Below, piece after piece: positions 17,583 to 25,412 of a stretch of DNA of 59,632 nucleotides (positions are counted from its first letter, which is position 1; each line of letters opens with the position of its first letter). The translations under genes were made by a program, and so were the position numbers. Source of the stretch: Neobacillus bataviensis LMG 21833. Its GTDB lineage: Bacteria; Bacillota; Bacilli; Bacillales; Cytobacillaceae. Below the pieces are notes generated by a model that was given only the letters and a program-made list of their open reading frames with translations, was not told the origin of the DNA and ran no database searches. The stretch covers positions 1 to 59,632 of the forward strand of contig NZ_AJLS01000058.1 in the NCBI RefSeq assembly GCF_000307875.1, in the 5' to 3' direction.

Positions 17583-17615
17583 GAAGAGCCAATCACCAGA
17601 TTGGCTCTTCGTTTC
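17583..17615 (+). terminator. Terminator after pdxK
   Basis: A perfect 12-bp stem GAAGAGCCAATC/GATTGGCTCTTC with an ACCA loop, followed by GTTTC. The T-run is short. Just beyond, GGTGTCAGGCACC (17629-17641) is a small palindrome of a kind I have seen often in Bacillus intergenic DNA. Confidence 0.75.
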
Positions 17616-17760
17616 ATGTGTCATTCATGGTGTCAGGCACCGTTTCTCACATTTCAAGCATGGATTTAGCATTTTTTTACTGATTTTAGTATGATAGTTA
17701 CATTATAAATGAAAAATAGTTTATAGCTTCGATAATGGACTTTAATGGGGAAGGAGTTGT

Positions 17761-18114
17761 TTGGTTTTGCAGATAATTGAGTTGGAACGCGTCCAGAAGG
17801 CGATTAATGACTTTGCTAATAAGGATGTATACATTCACCTTGAAACCACGAACGGTGCCTATGCATCGCACCATAATCAAGAATTCTTTTCCGCGGGGGC
17901 TTATATCCGCAATGCCCTTGTTCGATATGACTTGGGGAAAATCACTGGAAATGGACCGCACCGTGTGGGTCTTAAACTAGATCTTGGCTGGATTTACGCT
18001 GAAGGGATTACCCATTTTGAAATTGATGAAGAAAATCATCTATTAATGGCGGGCCATGACCATAGTGGCAAGCTGGCTGTTGCTTTAGAGATTAGTACGA
18101 CTCCATTTGAATAA
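17761..18114 (+). CDS. yojF: YojF-like protein (DUF1806), partner of BshB2
   Basis: A 117-residue soluble protein with the YojF pattern DVYIHLETTNGAYASHH near residue 20 and HRVGLKLDLGWIYAEG near 65. In B. subtilis yojF sits next to yojG (bshB2), as here, so it is presumed to act with bacillithiol synthesis, though its exact role is not known. AAGGAG at 17751-17756 lies 4 bp before TTG 17761 and 10 bp before TTG 17767; either could be the start. bshB2 follows by 19 bp. Confidence 0.85.
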   Translation: MVLQIIELERVQKAINDFANKDVYIHLETTNGAYASHHNQEFFSAGAYIRNALVRYDLGKITGNGPHRVGLKLDLGWIYAEGITHFEIDEENHLLMAGHDHSGKLAVALEISTTPFE

Positions 18115-18133
18115 TCGGAAAGGAGAATAAATA

Positions 18134-18805
18134 ATGGAAAAAGAACGCCATGTTTTAGTCGTTTTCCCGCACCCGGATGACGAGGCTTTTGGTGTCTCCG
18201 GAACCCTTGCGACCCATGTACAGAACGGAACTCCCGTCACATATGCTTGTTTAACTTTAGGGGAAATGGGACGCAATATGGGGAATCCCCCATTTACCAA
18301 TCGGGAAAATCTACCAAAGATTAGAAAAGAAGAATTAAAGGCAGCTGCCCGCGCTATAGGGATCCAGGATCTTCGCATGCTTGGCTTCCGTGATAAAACG
18401 ATTGAATTTGAAGATGAAGATTATATGACGAACACCATGCTAGCAATCATTGAGGAGGTAAATCCTTCCCTCATTATTACTTTTTATCCGGGCTATTCAG
18501 TCCACCCTGACCACGATGCCACCGGTGCGGCAGTCGTGAGGGCTGTAGAAAAAATGCCTGCCGCCGCACGGCCAACCCTACACTGTGTGGCATTCTCGAA
18601 TAATTGCATCGAGGAGCTTGGCGAAGCAGATATTATCATCAATATAACCCCTGTTGCCGACAAAAAGCTGGCCGCCATTCGCGCCCACCGCTCACAAACA
18701 GAGCAAATGTTGGTCGGGATGGAAGAGAAATTGAAAAATCAAGATCCGCAAACGATGGTATGGATCAATAATGAACGGTTTTGGACATATAAGTTTACAG
18801 ATTAA
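18134..18805 (+). CDS. bshB2: Bacillithiol biosynthesis deacetylase BshB2
   Basis: A 223-residue GlcNAc-PI de-N-acetylase-type metalloenzyme. FPHPDDEAFG at the N-terminus gives the zinc ligands and catalytic aspartate, and HPDHDATG (about residue 122) supplies the third histidine. It removes the acetyl group from GlcNAc-malate on the way to bacillithiol, the low-molecular-weight thiol of Bacillaceae, or acts on bacillithiol conjugates. AAAGGAG lies upstream and a strong terminator follows. Confidence 0.9.
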   Translation: MEKERHVLVVFPHPDDEAFGVSGTLATHVQNGTPVTYACLTLGEMGRNMGNPPFTNRENLPKIRKEELKAAARAIGIQDLRMLGFRDKTIEFEDEDYMTNTMLAIIEEVNPSLIITFYPGYSVHPDHDATGAAVVRAVEKMPAAARPTLHCVAFSNNCIEELGEADIIINITPVADKKLAAIRAHRSQTEQMLVGMEEKLKNQDPQTMVWINNERFWTYKFTD

Positions 18806-18832
18806 AAGCCCTTCTCAGCGAAGGGCTTTTTT
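18804..18832. terminator. Terminator after bshB2
   Basis: An 11-bp perfect stem AAAAGCCCTTC/GAAGGGCTTTT with a TCAGC loop and a T-run. The A-run opposite also lets it serve the convergent Crp-type gene that ends at 18838. Confidence 0.9.
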
Positions 18833-18837
18833 CTATC

Positions 18838-19422
18838 TTAGTATTCCTTATGCAGTAGTGTGCACAGGCTGCACCAGTCAAGGATGATGATCTTTCTCGA
18901 CTTCATATCGATGATTCCATCCTTTTTTAATTTCGAAAAAACGCGGCTGACGCTTTCCCGGGTTGTACCGACAACCGTAGCAAATTCCTGTACGGTCAAC
19001 GGAATTTCAATTTCCCATCGGTTTTTCCCTGTATTAAATTTATTCCCCAGCCGTTCGAGCGTTTTTACCGTTTTCGCATATACATCCAGCAAGGCAACAT
19101 CTCGCAGCTGCGAGGTCATTTCCCTAAGCGCATCACTCATATAACTGATCAATTGCATCGATAGTTCAGGATAATTATATAAATCCTGTTCCAATTCATG
19201 CTTATCCAAAAAGAGAATCTCTCCATCTTCCAGCATCGTTGCCGTCGCCGGATAGAACTCTGTCTTTCGTGTAAACAAGCATGCCTCCGCAAATATATCC
19301 CCTTTTTGCTTAATACAGACAATAATTTCATTCCCATTTTCATCCTGTTTGGTCAGTTTGACCGCCCCGGAAACCACAAAGTAGACCCCTTTTGCTGCCT
19401 CATCCTCTGCGATTATTTGTTT
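18838..19422 (-). pseudogene. 5'-truncated Crp/Fnr-family regulator
   Basis: The remnant encodes the effector-binding beta-roll from GVYFVVSGAVKL onward, the long dimer helix and the C-terminal helix-turn-helix TVQEFATVVGTTRESVSRVF. Coding sense continues upstream of GTG 19377 for 15 codons until an in-frame TAA at 19425-19423, so the first 35 or so residues of the family are missing and no good start or ribosome site remains. Family members are about 220-230 residues; this has at most 194. The C-terminus has a CxxC (DWCSLC). The gene ends where a divergent lipoprotein gene begins, as if a deletion joined them. A shortened protein from GTG 19377 cannot be excluded. Confidence 0.65.
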
Positions 19423-19439
19423 TTAGGGGGGATTGACTC

Positions 19440-20342
19440 ATGAAGAAACGACTCTTGTTCGCCTTACTGCTGATAGTCGCGATGCTCGCCGGCTGTGGAT
19501 CCGGGCCTGACTATACGGTCAAAGTGACAAAGGAGCTTTTTTACCAAAAGGATACGGCAGCAAAGTTTGAAATTAAAGTAACAGAGGGGAAAAAGGCTGT
19601 CAAGGGGCTTGAGGTTTCCGCGGAATTTTCCATGGCCAATATGGATCATGGCACAACCGATGTGAAATTAACCGAAGGAAAAGACGGAGCCTATTCTGGT
19701 GAGGTTGCGCTTCCGATGAGCGGTAAATATGAAGTGGCGTTTACGTTGGAAAAGGACGGGAAGAAATCCGAAAAGGTCATTGACATCAACGTCGTGAAGG
19801 CCAAGGGTGTCGCAAAATTGAATGGTGAATGGATTACGAATGACGATGTTTCTTTTTATAAATTGATTAATCAGCTGCAGCTAGCGATTTCACTGGAAAC
19901 AGCGCAGAAGAAATACAGCGGGGCACAATTAGAGGAAGAACTAGCCTATCTAAAATCACAAGAGAAAGTCATCGATGATAAAAATCAATTAGTCACGCAG
20001 ATTATCCGCCTCCGTTCGATGGCACTGCTTGCCGAGGAAAAGGGCCACAAAGCGGATGTGGCGGAGGTTGATGCGGCCTTGGGGAAAGTACGTGACCAAT
20101 ATAATGGGTACGAATCCGCCCGGAAGTTGATTGGTGACTACGGCGAAGATAAGTTCTGGGCAACGGAAAAGCAGCAATATGAGATGATCGTTCTCGCGCA
20201 AAAGGTACAAAAGGATTTAGTTGACCAAGTCAAAAAGGAAAATCCAACAATGGGCGAGCAGGAAGTCTACTTCCAGGCGCAAAAAAAATACGAGGAACTC
20301 CTCGTCTCCCAAGTAAACTCCTTAAAGATCGAAATTCTTTAG
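19440..20342 (+). CDS. Lipoprotein with YtkA-like domain and SurA-like helical region
   Basis: A 300-residue exported lipoprotein with lipobox MLAGC. Residues about 25-120 form a YtkA/FixH-like beta domain (KVTEGKKAVKGLEV, MANMDHGTT, LPMSGKYEVAFTL). Residues about 128-300 are highly charged and helical (NGEWITNDDVSFYKLINQL onward), like the N-terminal helical part of SurA-type foldases. The AGGGGGG ribosome site is 8 bp from the ATG. Histidine and methionines in MANMDHG could bind copper, as proposed for YtkA-like proteins, but this is inference. Its specific role is unknown. Confidence 0.65.
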   Translation: MKKRLLFALLLIVAMLAGCGSGPDYTVKVTKELFYQKDTAAKFEIKVTEGKKAVKGLEVSAEFSMANMDHGTTDVKLTEGKDGAYSGEVALPMSGKYEVAFTLEKDGKKSEKVIDINVVKAKGVAKLNGEWITNDDVSFYKLINQLQLAISLETAQKKYSGAQLEEELAYLKSQEKVIDDKNQLVTQIIRLRSMALLAEEKGHKADVAEVDAALGKVRDQYNGYESARKLIGDYGEDKFWATEKQQYEMIVLAQKVQKDLVDQVKKENPTMGEQEVYFQAQKKYEELLVSQVNSLKIEIL

Positions 20343-20346
20343 GGAG

Positions 20347-20549
20347 TTTCTCAGTTTTCCCCAATAGCTATCTTCAAAGAGCCCTTATTAAAGACAAAAC
20401 TGTTCGGTTTTCCCCAAAAATGTCTTCTAGAGCCCTTATTAAAGACAAAACTATTCGAGTTTCCTCCCAAAATGTCTTCAAGACCCCTTATTAAAGACAT
20501 CTTTTCAGTTATTTGGCCTAAAATGTCTTTAATCTCCTTATTTCAATTC
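20347..20549. repeat. Tandem array of about 51-nt units with AAAGACA/TGTCTT pairs
   Basis: The word CCTTATTAAAGACA recurs at 20383, 20434 and 20486, and CCTTATT again at 20536 (spacing 51, 52 and 50). Between copies lies TCCCCAAAAATGTCTT or a variant, so each unit contains TGTCTT and AAAGACA facing each other and could form a hairpin. It fills the space between two convergent genes and may also act as a terminator. Confidence 0.8.
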
Positions 20550-21617
20550 CCCCAACTGAACCCGATAAAACTTATCATCCTTCTCGTCCGGATTCCCTCG
20601 GCCGTCGGTATTATTGCTGACAAAGTATAAAAACTCGCCGTCAACGAACACGTCCCGGATCCGCCCAAAACCGCTAATCACCACGCGAGTTTGTTTCCGT
20701 TCCAAATCGAACTCCCGAACGGCATTTCCCTTTAATGTCGCCGCATAAAGCTTGCCGCCAGCGGCTGCCATTCCGGATGGTGCCCACGTTTCAGCCATAC
20801 CTGATTCAAAAATAGGTATCTTCATTCCAGCTTTCTTTTCCTTACCCTGAATAACAGGCCAGCCGTAATTCCCGCCGGCCGCAATCCGATTGATTTCATC
20901 ATGGGCCGATTGCCCGTGCTCACTCGCATACAAGGTCTTCCCAATCCACACCAGTCCCTGCGGATTCCGGTGGCCATAGCTATACACATAGGAATTCGGA
21001 AACGGATTATCCGGAGGAACCGTCCCGTCCACATTCATCCTCAGAATTTTTCCATTTAATAAATTCAGCTTTTGAGCGACCGAAGGCGTTGTCGCGTCAC
21101 CCGTAGTGATATACAGCTTCCCATCCTGGCCAATCTTCAGTCTGCCGCCATGATGATAGGCGGCGCTTGGGATCCGGTCAAGAAGAATCCGCTCCTCCGT
21201 CCATGCACCACCATTATACCGTAACACCACAACCCGATTAAATTGCCCGCCCCCGCTGCTATCCTCATATGTATAATACGCAAACGCCTGCTGGTTCTGC
21301 GCAAAATCTGGATCCAACACAAAACCCAACAATCCCGCCTCAGCTGCCCCGGACAGCGGCTTTTCTAACTGAACATGCTGGCGTTCTATTTTACCGTTAT
21401 CAATTTCGACGATGCTTCCAGTTCGTTCACTAAGATAGAAGGTCTCCCCCACCTTATCAATTGACCATGGGACGGATAAATTTTCCGCGATTACTTCTAA
21501 ATCCAACTGACGATGAACGGGCAACTCCGCTTGCCTTTTATCTTTATCTTTTTCAAAAAAAGAACAGCTTGAAAGCAACAAAATTAGCACCAATAAAACG
21601 GAACCAACCCGGTACAT
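20538..21617 (-). CDS. PQQ-dependent aldose sugar dehydrogenase, lipoprotein
   Basis: A 359-residue soluble-GDH-type six-bladed beta-propeller. The lipobox LLSSC anchors it outside the membrane. Family motifs include LSVPWSIDKV, AYHHGGRLKIGQDGKLYITTGDA, NSYVYSYGHRNPQGLVW and EHGQSAHDEINRI with the PQQ and calcium-site residues. It would oxidise aldose sugars using pyrroloquinoline quinone. No PQQ synthesis genes are in the window, so the cofactor is either imported or made elsewhere. It lies 15 bp downstream of the HAD phosphatase gene. Confidence 0.85.
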   Translation of the reverse strand: MYRVGSVLLVLILLLSSCSFFEKDKDKRQAELPVHRQLDLEVIAENLSVPWSIDKVGETFYLSERTGSIVEIDNGKIERQHVQLEKPLSGAAEAGLLGFVLDPDFAQNQQAFAYYTYEDSSGGGQFNRVVVLRYNGGAWTEERILLDRIPSAAYHHGGRLKIGQDGKLYITTGDATTPSVAQKLNLLNGKILRMNVDGTVPPDNPFPNSYVYSYGHRNPQGLVWIGKTLYASEHGQSAHDEINRIAAGGNYGWPVIQGKEKKAGMKIPIFESGMAETWAPSGMAAAGGKLYAATLKGNAVREFDLERKQTRVVISGFGRIRDVFVDGEFLYFVSNNTDGRGNPDEKDDKFYRVQLGELK

Positions 21618-21632
21618 TAGCCACCAACTCTC

Positions 21633-22487
21633 CTATAACACTTCTAAAATGGCCGTCGCTACACCATGATCATTATTCGTATCCGTAATCACATCGCATA
21701 ATGCCTGAATTTCATAGTTTGCATTTCCCATTGCTACTGATCTGCCGGCACGTTCAAACATCGATACATCATTATAATTATCGCCAATCGCCATTGTCTC
21801 GGAAATATCGATCCCTTTCAACCTTGCGAGGGACTCAAGCGCAATCCCTTTCTGTGCCTGTTTATTGGTAACTTCCAGATTTTCATCGCCTGATGCAGAA
21901 ACAGCAATCTCCGAAAATTCGGCAAGCGATTTGCCTGCGGCTGCAAGTTTACTCGCATCAAACGAAAAGACTAACATCTTATAGATTTGAACGGATTCGT
22001 CGGCAAAAAGAGTTTCATAATCCTCCACAACCTTGACCAAACCATCGCGCAACCTCGCCCCGGCAGCATACATGATCTCATCGCGGTCTGCTTCAGGATT
22101 CGCGCTGAGGATAATGTCGACAAGCGTTGATACCGCCTTATCACCATCGACAGTACAGGCAGCCTTGTCCGTATATACCTCAAAATAAATATCAAGTTCA
22201 TTAAGCTTTGCCGCTACCTCACGCGCCATTTCCTTCGCTATCGGAGTCGCAGAAAGAATCTCTCCTTCCTTCGAACGGATCTCTGCGCCATTCACACAAA
22301 TAATCGGACACTTCAGACCCGCCTCTCCCAGGACGTAGGTGGCCTCCTGATACGACCTGCCCGTCGCAACGACAAATTCAACCCCTTGTGCCTGTGCCTT
22401 TAAAATGGCCTGCTTATTTTCCTCACTGATTTGTTGAACCGAATTTAATAATGTCCCATCCATGTCTGATGCTATCATTTTAATCAT
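21633..22487 (-). CDS. Cof-type HAD-IIB sugar-phosphate phosphatase
   Basis: A 284-residue HAD phosphatase. Motif I is ASDMDGTLLNS with the catalytic aspartates, motif II VATGRSYQEA, motif III the lysine in NKQAQKGIALESL, and motif IV AIGDNYNDVSMFERAG. The C2B cap lies between motifs II and III. Such enzymes hydrolyse sugar phosphates, nucleotides or pyridoxal phosphate; the substrate here cannot be read from sequence. It may share a transcript with the PQQ dehydrogenase gene. Confidence 0.88.
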   Translation of the reverse strand: MIKMIASDMDGTLLNSVQQISEENKQAILKAQAQGVEFVVATGRSYQEATYVLGEAGLKCPIICVNGAEIRSKEGEILSATPIAKEMAREVAAKLNELDIYFEVYTDKAACTVDGDKAVSTLVDIILSANPEADRDEIMYAAGARLRDGLVKVVEDYETLFADESVQIYKMLVFSFDASKLAAAGKSLAEFSEIAVSASGDENLEVTNKQAQKGIALESLARLKGIDISETMAIGDNYNDVSMFERAGRSVAMGNANYEIQALCDVITDTNNDHGVATAILEVL

Positions 22488-22548
22488 GCTGATCCACCTT
22501 CACTATTTTTTCCATTATCGCCATTCTAACATGAACCTCCGAACATTA

Positions 22549-23232
22549 TTAGCGTAACGCTCGATCCAGATACTTACTGCCTTCGCGAACACTTAACGGC
22601 GCCAAAGACTGACCCTCAATAAACACCCTCACCGATGACGGATTCGTCTTCGAGTATTCCCGTAATGCCCAACCAATTGCCTTTTGGATAAAAAATTCCT
22701 TACTGTCAGCGTTTTGCCGTATGTATTGATAAAGCTTCTCTTCATTTGTCTTTTGTTTATACTTTAATTGAAAAAGAATTGCCGCCCTCCTGAGCCACAT
22801 ATTATCGTGAACGGCCCAGCCATCAATCGTTTCCCCTACCACCTCTGGAAACTTCTCCGCGATTTTACCTACAGGTTTAGGGGCAATCGCATCAACAGTA
22901 TCCCACCATGATTTTGAAGTAATGAGCTGCTCCATGAAGGACAAATCGTCTCTCTGCAGCTTGTTCATCATTTTTTCTAAATAAGTCAAGGCAGTATATT
23001 GGTATTCTCTTTCATTTTTCCCCCAAAGTTCAGCAACTAATTCCTTGTTAAACGGCTCCTGTAAAACCCCCGGTTCCTTAAAAAATTGCTTTTCTAACTG
23101 CTTCCGCAAAGGCGACTTGATTCCTAGAAAAGGAAAATGGCCTTTCATATAGTTCTTCATCGGTTCGGCATTTGCTTCGTTGCGGTTTTCCCTGAAAAGC
23201 TTTGTTAATAAATCGATACTTGATGTTACCAT
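22549..23232 (-). CDS. AlkD-family DNA glycosylase
   Basis: A 227-residue all-helical HEAT-repeat protein of the AlkD (DNA alkylation repair) family. Family words include NYMKGHFPFLGIKSPLRKQL at the N-terminus, SWWDTVDAIAPKPVG with the key Trp/Asp segment, DNMWLRRAAILFQL and FFIQKAIGWALREYSK. It removes positively charged N3- and N7-alkyl purines. TTAGGAGG lies upstream of the ATG. It appears to be transcribed alone. Confidence 0.9.
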   Translation of the reverse strand: MVTSSIDLLTKLFRENRNEANAEPMKNYMKGHFPFLGIKSPLRKQLEKQFFKEPGVLQEPFNKELVAELWGKNEREYQYTALTYLEKMMNKLQRDDLSFMEQLITSKSWWDTVDAIAPKPVGKIAEKFPEVVGETIDGWAVHDNMWLRRAAILFQLKYKQKTNEEKLYQYIRQNADSKEFFIQKAIGWALREYSKTNPSSVRVFIEGQSLAPLSVREGSKYLDRALR

Positions 23233-23358
23233 TACCCGTCCTCCTAAAAGAGATCCTCTGTACTAGTTCTACTTTCTTCCATTTTCTCCTTTATTTAAAC
23301 GGCATAAACCAATCGCCAGTTGCCACACTAACATTAGCTTAAAAAGGAGGGAAACAAG

Positions 23359-23502
23359 ATGACCAAGAAGTTCAATAAGGGAAGCCAAAATCAAAATTCC
23401 CCGCAGGCCGGGCATGCTGAGGCTGAATTTGCTACGGAGTTTGTCAGCGGTGATAACAGCAAGGGGAAAAAGAGCAATCACACACAGAAAAAGAAGAAGT
23501 AA
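23359..23502 (+). CDS. Small gamma-type acid-soluble spore protein-like gene
   Basis: A 47-residue Gln/Asn/Lys-rich protein starting MTKKFNKGSQNQ, with AEAEFATEFVSGDN in the middle. That segment resembles the FxTEFASxTN repeat of gamma-type SASPs (SspE), which are amino-acid stores in spores. It has an ideal AAAGGAGG ribosome site 8 bp upstream, stops at TAA and runs directly into a strong terminator, which together argue that it is real despite its size. It has one repeat where SspE has two or more, so it is an atypical member. It would be made late in the forespore. Confidence 0.72.
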   Translation: MTKKFNKGSQNQNSPQAGHAEAEFATEFVSGDNSKGKKSNHTQKKKK

Positions 23503-23508
23503 TAAACA

Positions 23509-23545
23509 ATGGGTGCCGGTATTTTTCATAACCGGCACCCATATT
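23509..23545. terminator. Terminator after the small spore protein gene
   Basis: A perfect 12-bp stem ATGGGTGCCGGT/ACCGGCACCCAT with a 10-base loop, followed by ATTATT. It lies between convergent genes. Confidence 0.8.
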
Positions 23546-23546
23546 A

Positions 23547-24647
23547 TTACCCCTTAGCGTTCGCTAATTCCTTTATTTCCTCCGCAATCCTCCCTTGAAT
23601 CCTTTCCACTACAGAAAAATCCATCGCGGCCACATAAATCTCCTCCAGCTCATCATGTAGATCCTTTGCCTTCGCAAGATAGCTAGTTGCCTCGGTCATT
23701 TTGCTTTTATATCTTGCGGCAATTTTACTGATGATCTCCGCAAACAGGTCATCTGTACCCGGCTCAATCAAAATCTCATACATATCAATGATCTCATCGC
23801 CATCACGGCTTGGGAAATACTCATGCGGTGCCGTACTGTCAAAAATCGCAATACCGAGCTCTCGTAAGATCAGCATATCAAGGCTATGCGGGTCAAAACC
23901 GCAATGGTAAATTTCGATATCGACGCCGCGCTCTTCGGCCGCCGCGGCTAATTTTTTCAACATCGTCGATTTACCAGACCCCGGACGCCCCTTAACGAAA
24001 TAGCGCTTCGGAATTTCCTCGGTTAAATTGGGAACAAAATCAACTGCCCCCATCGGTGTCGCTGCCCCTAAGAAGCGATGGCGCACATCCGAAGTCTTAT
24101 GCAATTTCATTTTTCCAAAAAAGGTTTCAATTAACTTGTTCGTCAGTTTGTCTGCCTTTTTAAAATCCATGCTATTAATATAAATTTTTTCCCAATCATC
24201 GTGGATCTCTAGCGCTTCCTTAAATGTTGCGTAAGCCTTCTGGAAGGACGCACTAATCTGGTCGGTCAGCTTCTGAATTACATTTTTTTGAACACTAAGG
24301 GCGCGGGCATCCCAGGCCTCGCCAAGGTTTATATATTCTTCGACCGCTCCGGGTGCTTTCGGCTCAATCACATGCGGCGCCGTTCCGTCGACAATCCCCA
24401 CCTTCAGGCTTGGGATCAGAACACCATCTATTGAATTATTATCTGAGGCACAATGAAGAAACTCGACATCGTATCCTTGTTCCATCCACTCATGGCCAAT
24501 TTTCTTCATCAGTGATGATTTGCCTGTTCCAGGGCCGCCCTTTAGAATAAATATCCGGTCTAAGCCTTGGAGATTAGAGTCGTAAAGGCTATGGAAGCCT
24601 CTCGCAGTATTCCCGCCGGCAAAATAATTTTTAACTTTCCCTGCCAC
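23547..24647 (-). CDS. Uncharacterised ATPase with two tandem P-loops
   Basis: A 366-residue cytoplasmic protein made of two similar halves. Each half begins with a Walker A loop (LKGGPGTGKSS at about residue 34 and VKGRPGSGKST at about 219), then a YDVEFLHCASDNNSIDG or VDIEIYHCGFDPHSLD segment and a (V/I)xDxTAPH motif (GIVDGTAPHVIEP and AIFDSTAPHEYFP). It seems to have arisen by internal duplication. It resembles the PRK06851-type hypothetical ATPases of Firmicutes, whose function I do not know. The shared H-C and D-x-TAPH residues could form a metal or nucleotide site. It stands alone. Confidence 0.7.
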   Translation of the reverse strand: MAGKVKNYFAGGNTARGFHSLYDSNLQGLDRIFILKGGPGTGKSSLMKKIGHEWMEQGYDVEFLHCASDNNSIDGVLIPSLKVGIVDGTAPHVIEPKAPGAVEEYINLGEAWDARALSVQKNVIQKLTDQISASFQKAYATFKEALEIHDDWEKIYINSMDFKKADKLTNKLIETFFGKMKLHKTSDVRHRFLGAATPMGAVDFVPNLTEEIPKRYFVKGRPGSGKSTMLKKLAAAAEERGVDIEIYHCGFDPHSLDMLILRELGIAIFDSTAPHEYFPSRDGDEIIDMYEILIEPGTDDLFAEIISKIAARYKSKMTEATSYLAKAKDLHDELEEIYVAAMDFSVVERIQGRIAEEIKELANAKG

Positions 24648-24740
24648 TCATCAACACTCCCTTTTACATGACAATCGCTAAGTTCATTTCACCTTATACT
24701 ATGCTTTTGCTGTTTATGGGTGAGTGCCTATTAAAATTTC

Positions 24741-25217
24741 TTACTTCACAAGATCGATGATTTCCGCTTTCGTTAGTTCCTTTAAATCGCCGGGGGCAAG
24801 TACAATTTGCACACCAATTTTACCGGCACTGACAATGATCGAATCAATCTGCAGGCTGGTTTCATCAATAAAGGTCTTATAGTCCTTTTTCATTCCAATC
24901 GGTGAACAGCCGCCCCGGATATATCCCGTCCATTTTTGAATATCCTTCACGGGAATCATCTCCACATTCTTTTCGCCCGCCGCCTTTGCTGCCTTTTTTA
25001 AATCCAACTCTTCTGCAACAGGAATAACAAAGACATAAATCGCCTTACTATGGCCCTGAGCGACAAGCGTTTTAAAGACCTCTTTCACATCCCGGCCAAT
25101 TTTCTCCGCTACCGAAATCCCATCAATTTTTCCATCTTTATTTTCATATGTAAGCATGCCATAATTGACCTTTTTTGCATCCAGAATGCGCATTGCATTT
25201 GTTTTTACTTGTGCCAT
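24741..25217 (-). CDS. ybaK: YbaK/EbsC-type Cys-tRNA(Pro) deacylase
   Basis: A 158-residue editing enzyme that hydrolyses Cys-tRNA(Pro). It shows KTNAMRILDAKKVNYGMLTY at the start, FKTLVAQGHSKAIYVFVIP, the conserved lysine in LDLKKAAKAAG and YIRGGCSPIGMKK near residue 100. I chose ATG 25217, 9 bp after AGAGGG; the ORF extension to 25277 has no ribosome site. The length is normal for the family. Confidence 0.92.
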   Translation of the reverse strand: MAQVKTNAMRILDAKKVNYGMLTYENKDGKIDGISVAEKIGRDVKEVFKTLVAQGHSKAIYVFVIPVAEELDLKKAAKAAGEKNVEMIPVKDIQKWTGYIRGGCSPIGMKKDYKTFIDETSLQIDSIIVSAGKIGVQIVLAPGDLKELTKAEIIDLVK

Positions 25218-25291
25218 TTTGATCATCCCTCTATTTTTTCCTTTTATTGTACCAAAACCATACACAAATTCACCCAAAATTTGTCACCCGA

Positions 25292-25320
25292 TTGTCACTC
25301 TCTTAGTCCATGATTATAGT
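25292..25320 (+). promoter_or_regulatory. Predicted sigma-A promoter for the radical SAM gene
   Basis: TTGTCA (25292-25297) and TATAGT (25315-25320) match the -35 and -10 consensus at 5 of 6 positions each with exactly 17 bp between. Transcription would start near 25327, giving an 85-base leader. Confidence 0.55.
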
Positions 25321-25362
25321 AAACTTAAATTATCTTAAAATACTTACCATCAAATCCCTATA

Positions 25363-25378
25363 TGTGAAAAATATCACA
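25363..25378. promoter_or_regulatory. Fnr/Crp-type palindrome
   Basis: TGTGA-AAAATA-TCACA matches the TGTGA-N6-TCACA half-site pattern of Crp/Fnr regulators, and TGTGA-N6-TCACT-like sites are bound by Bacillus Fnr. It lies 35 bp upstream of the radical SAM ATG and, if the predicted promoter is right, about 35-50 bp downstream of the transcription start, which would favour repression unless a second promoter exists. Confidence 0.65.
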
Positions 25379-25412
25379 AAATTTAAGAAACCAATATCAG
25401 AGGTGATTGTAA

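Noticed and set aside
23269..23538. An 89-codon hydrophobic minus-strand ORF
   Set aside because: It lies antisense to the small spore protein gene and across the terminator stem, with no ribosome site of its own; it is a shadow.
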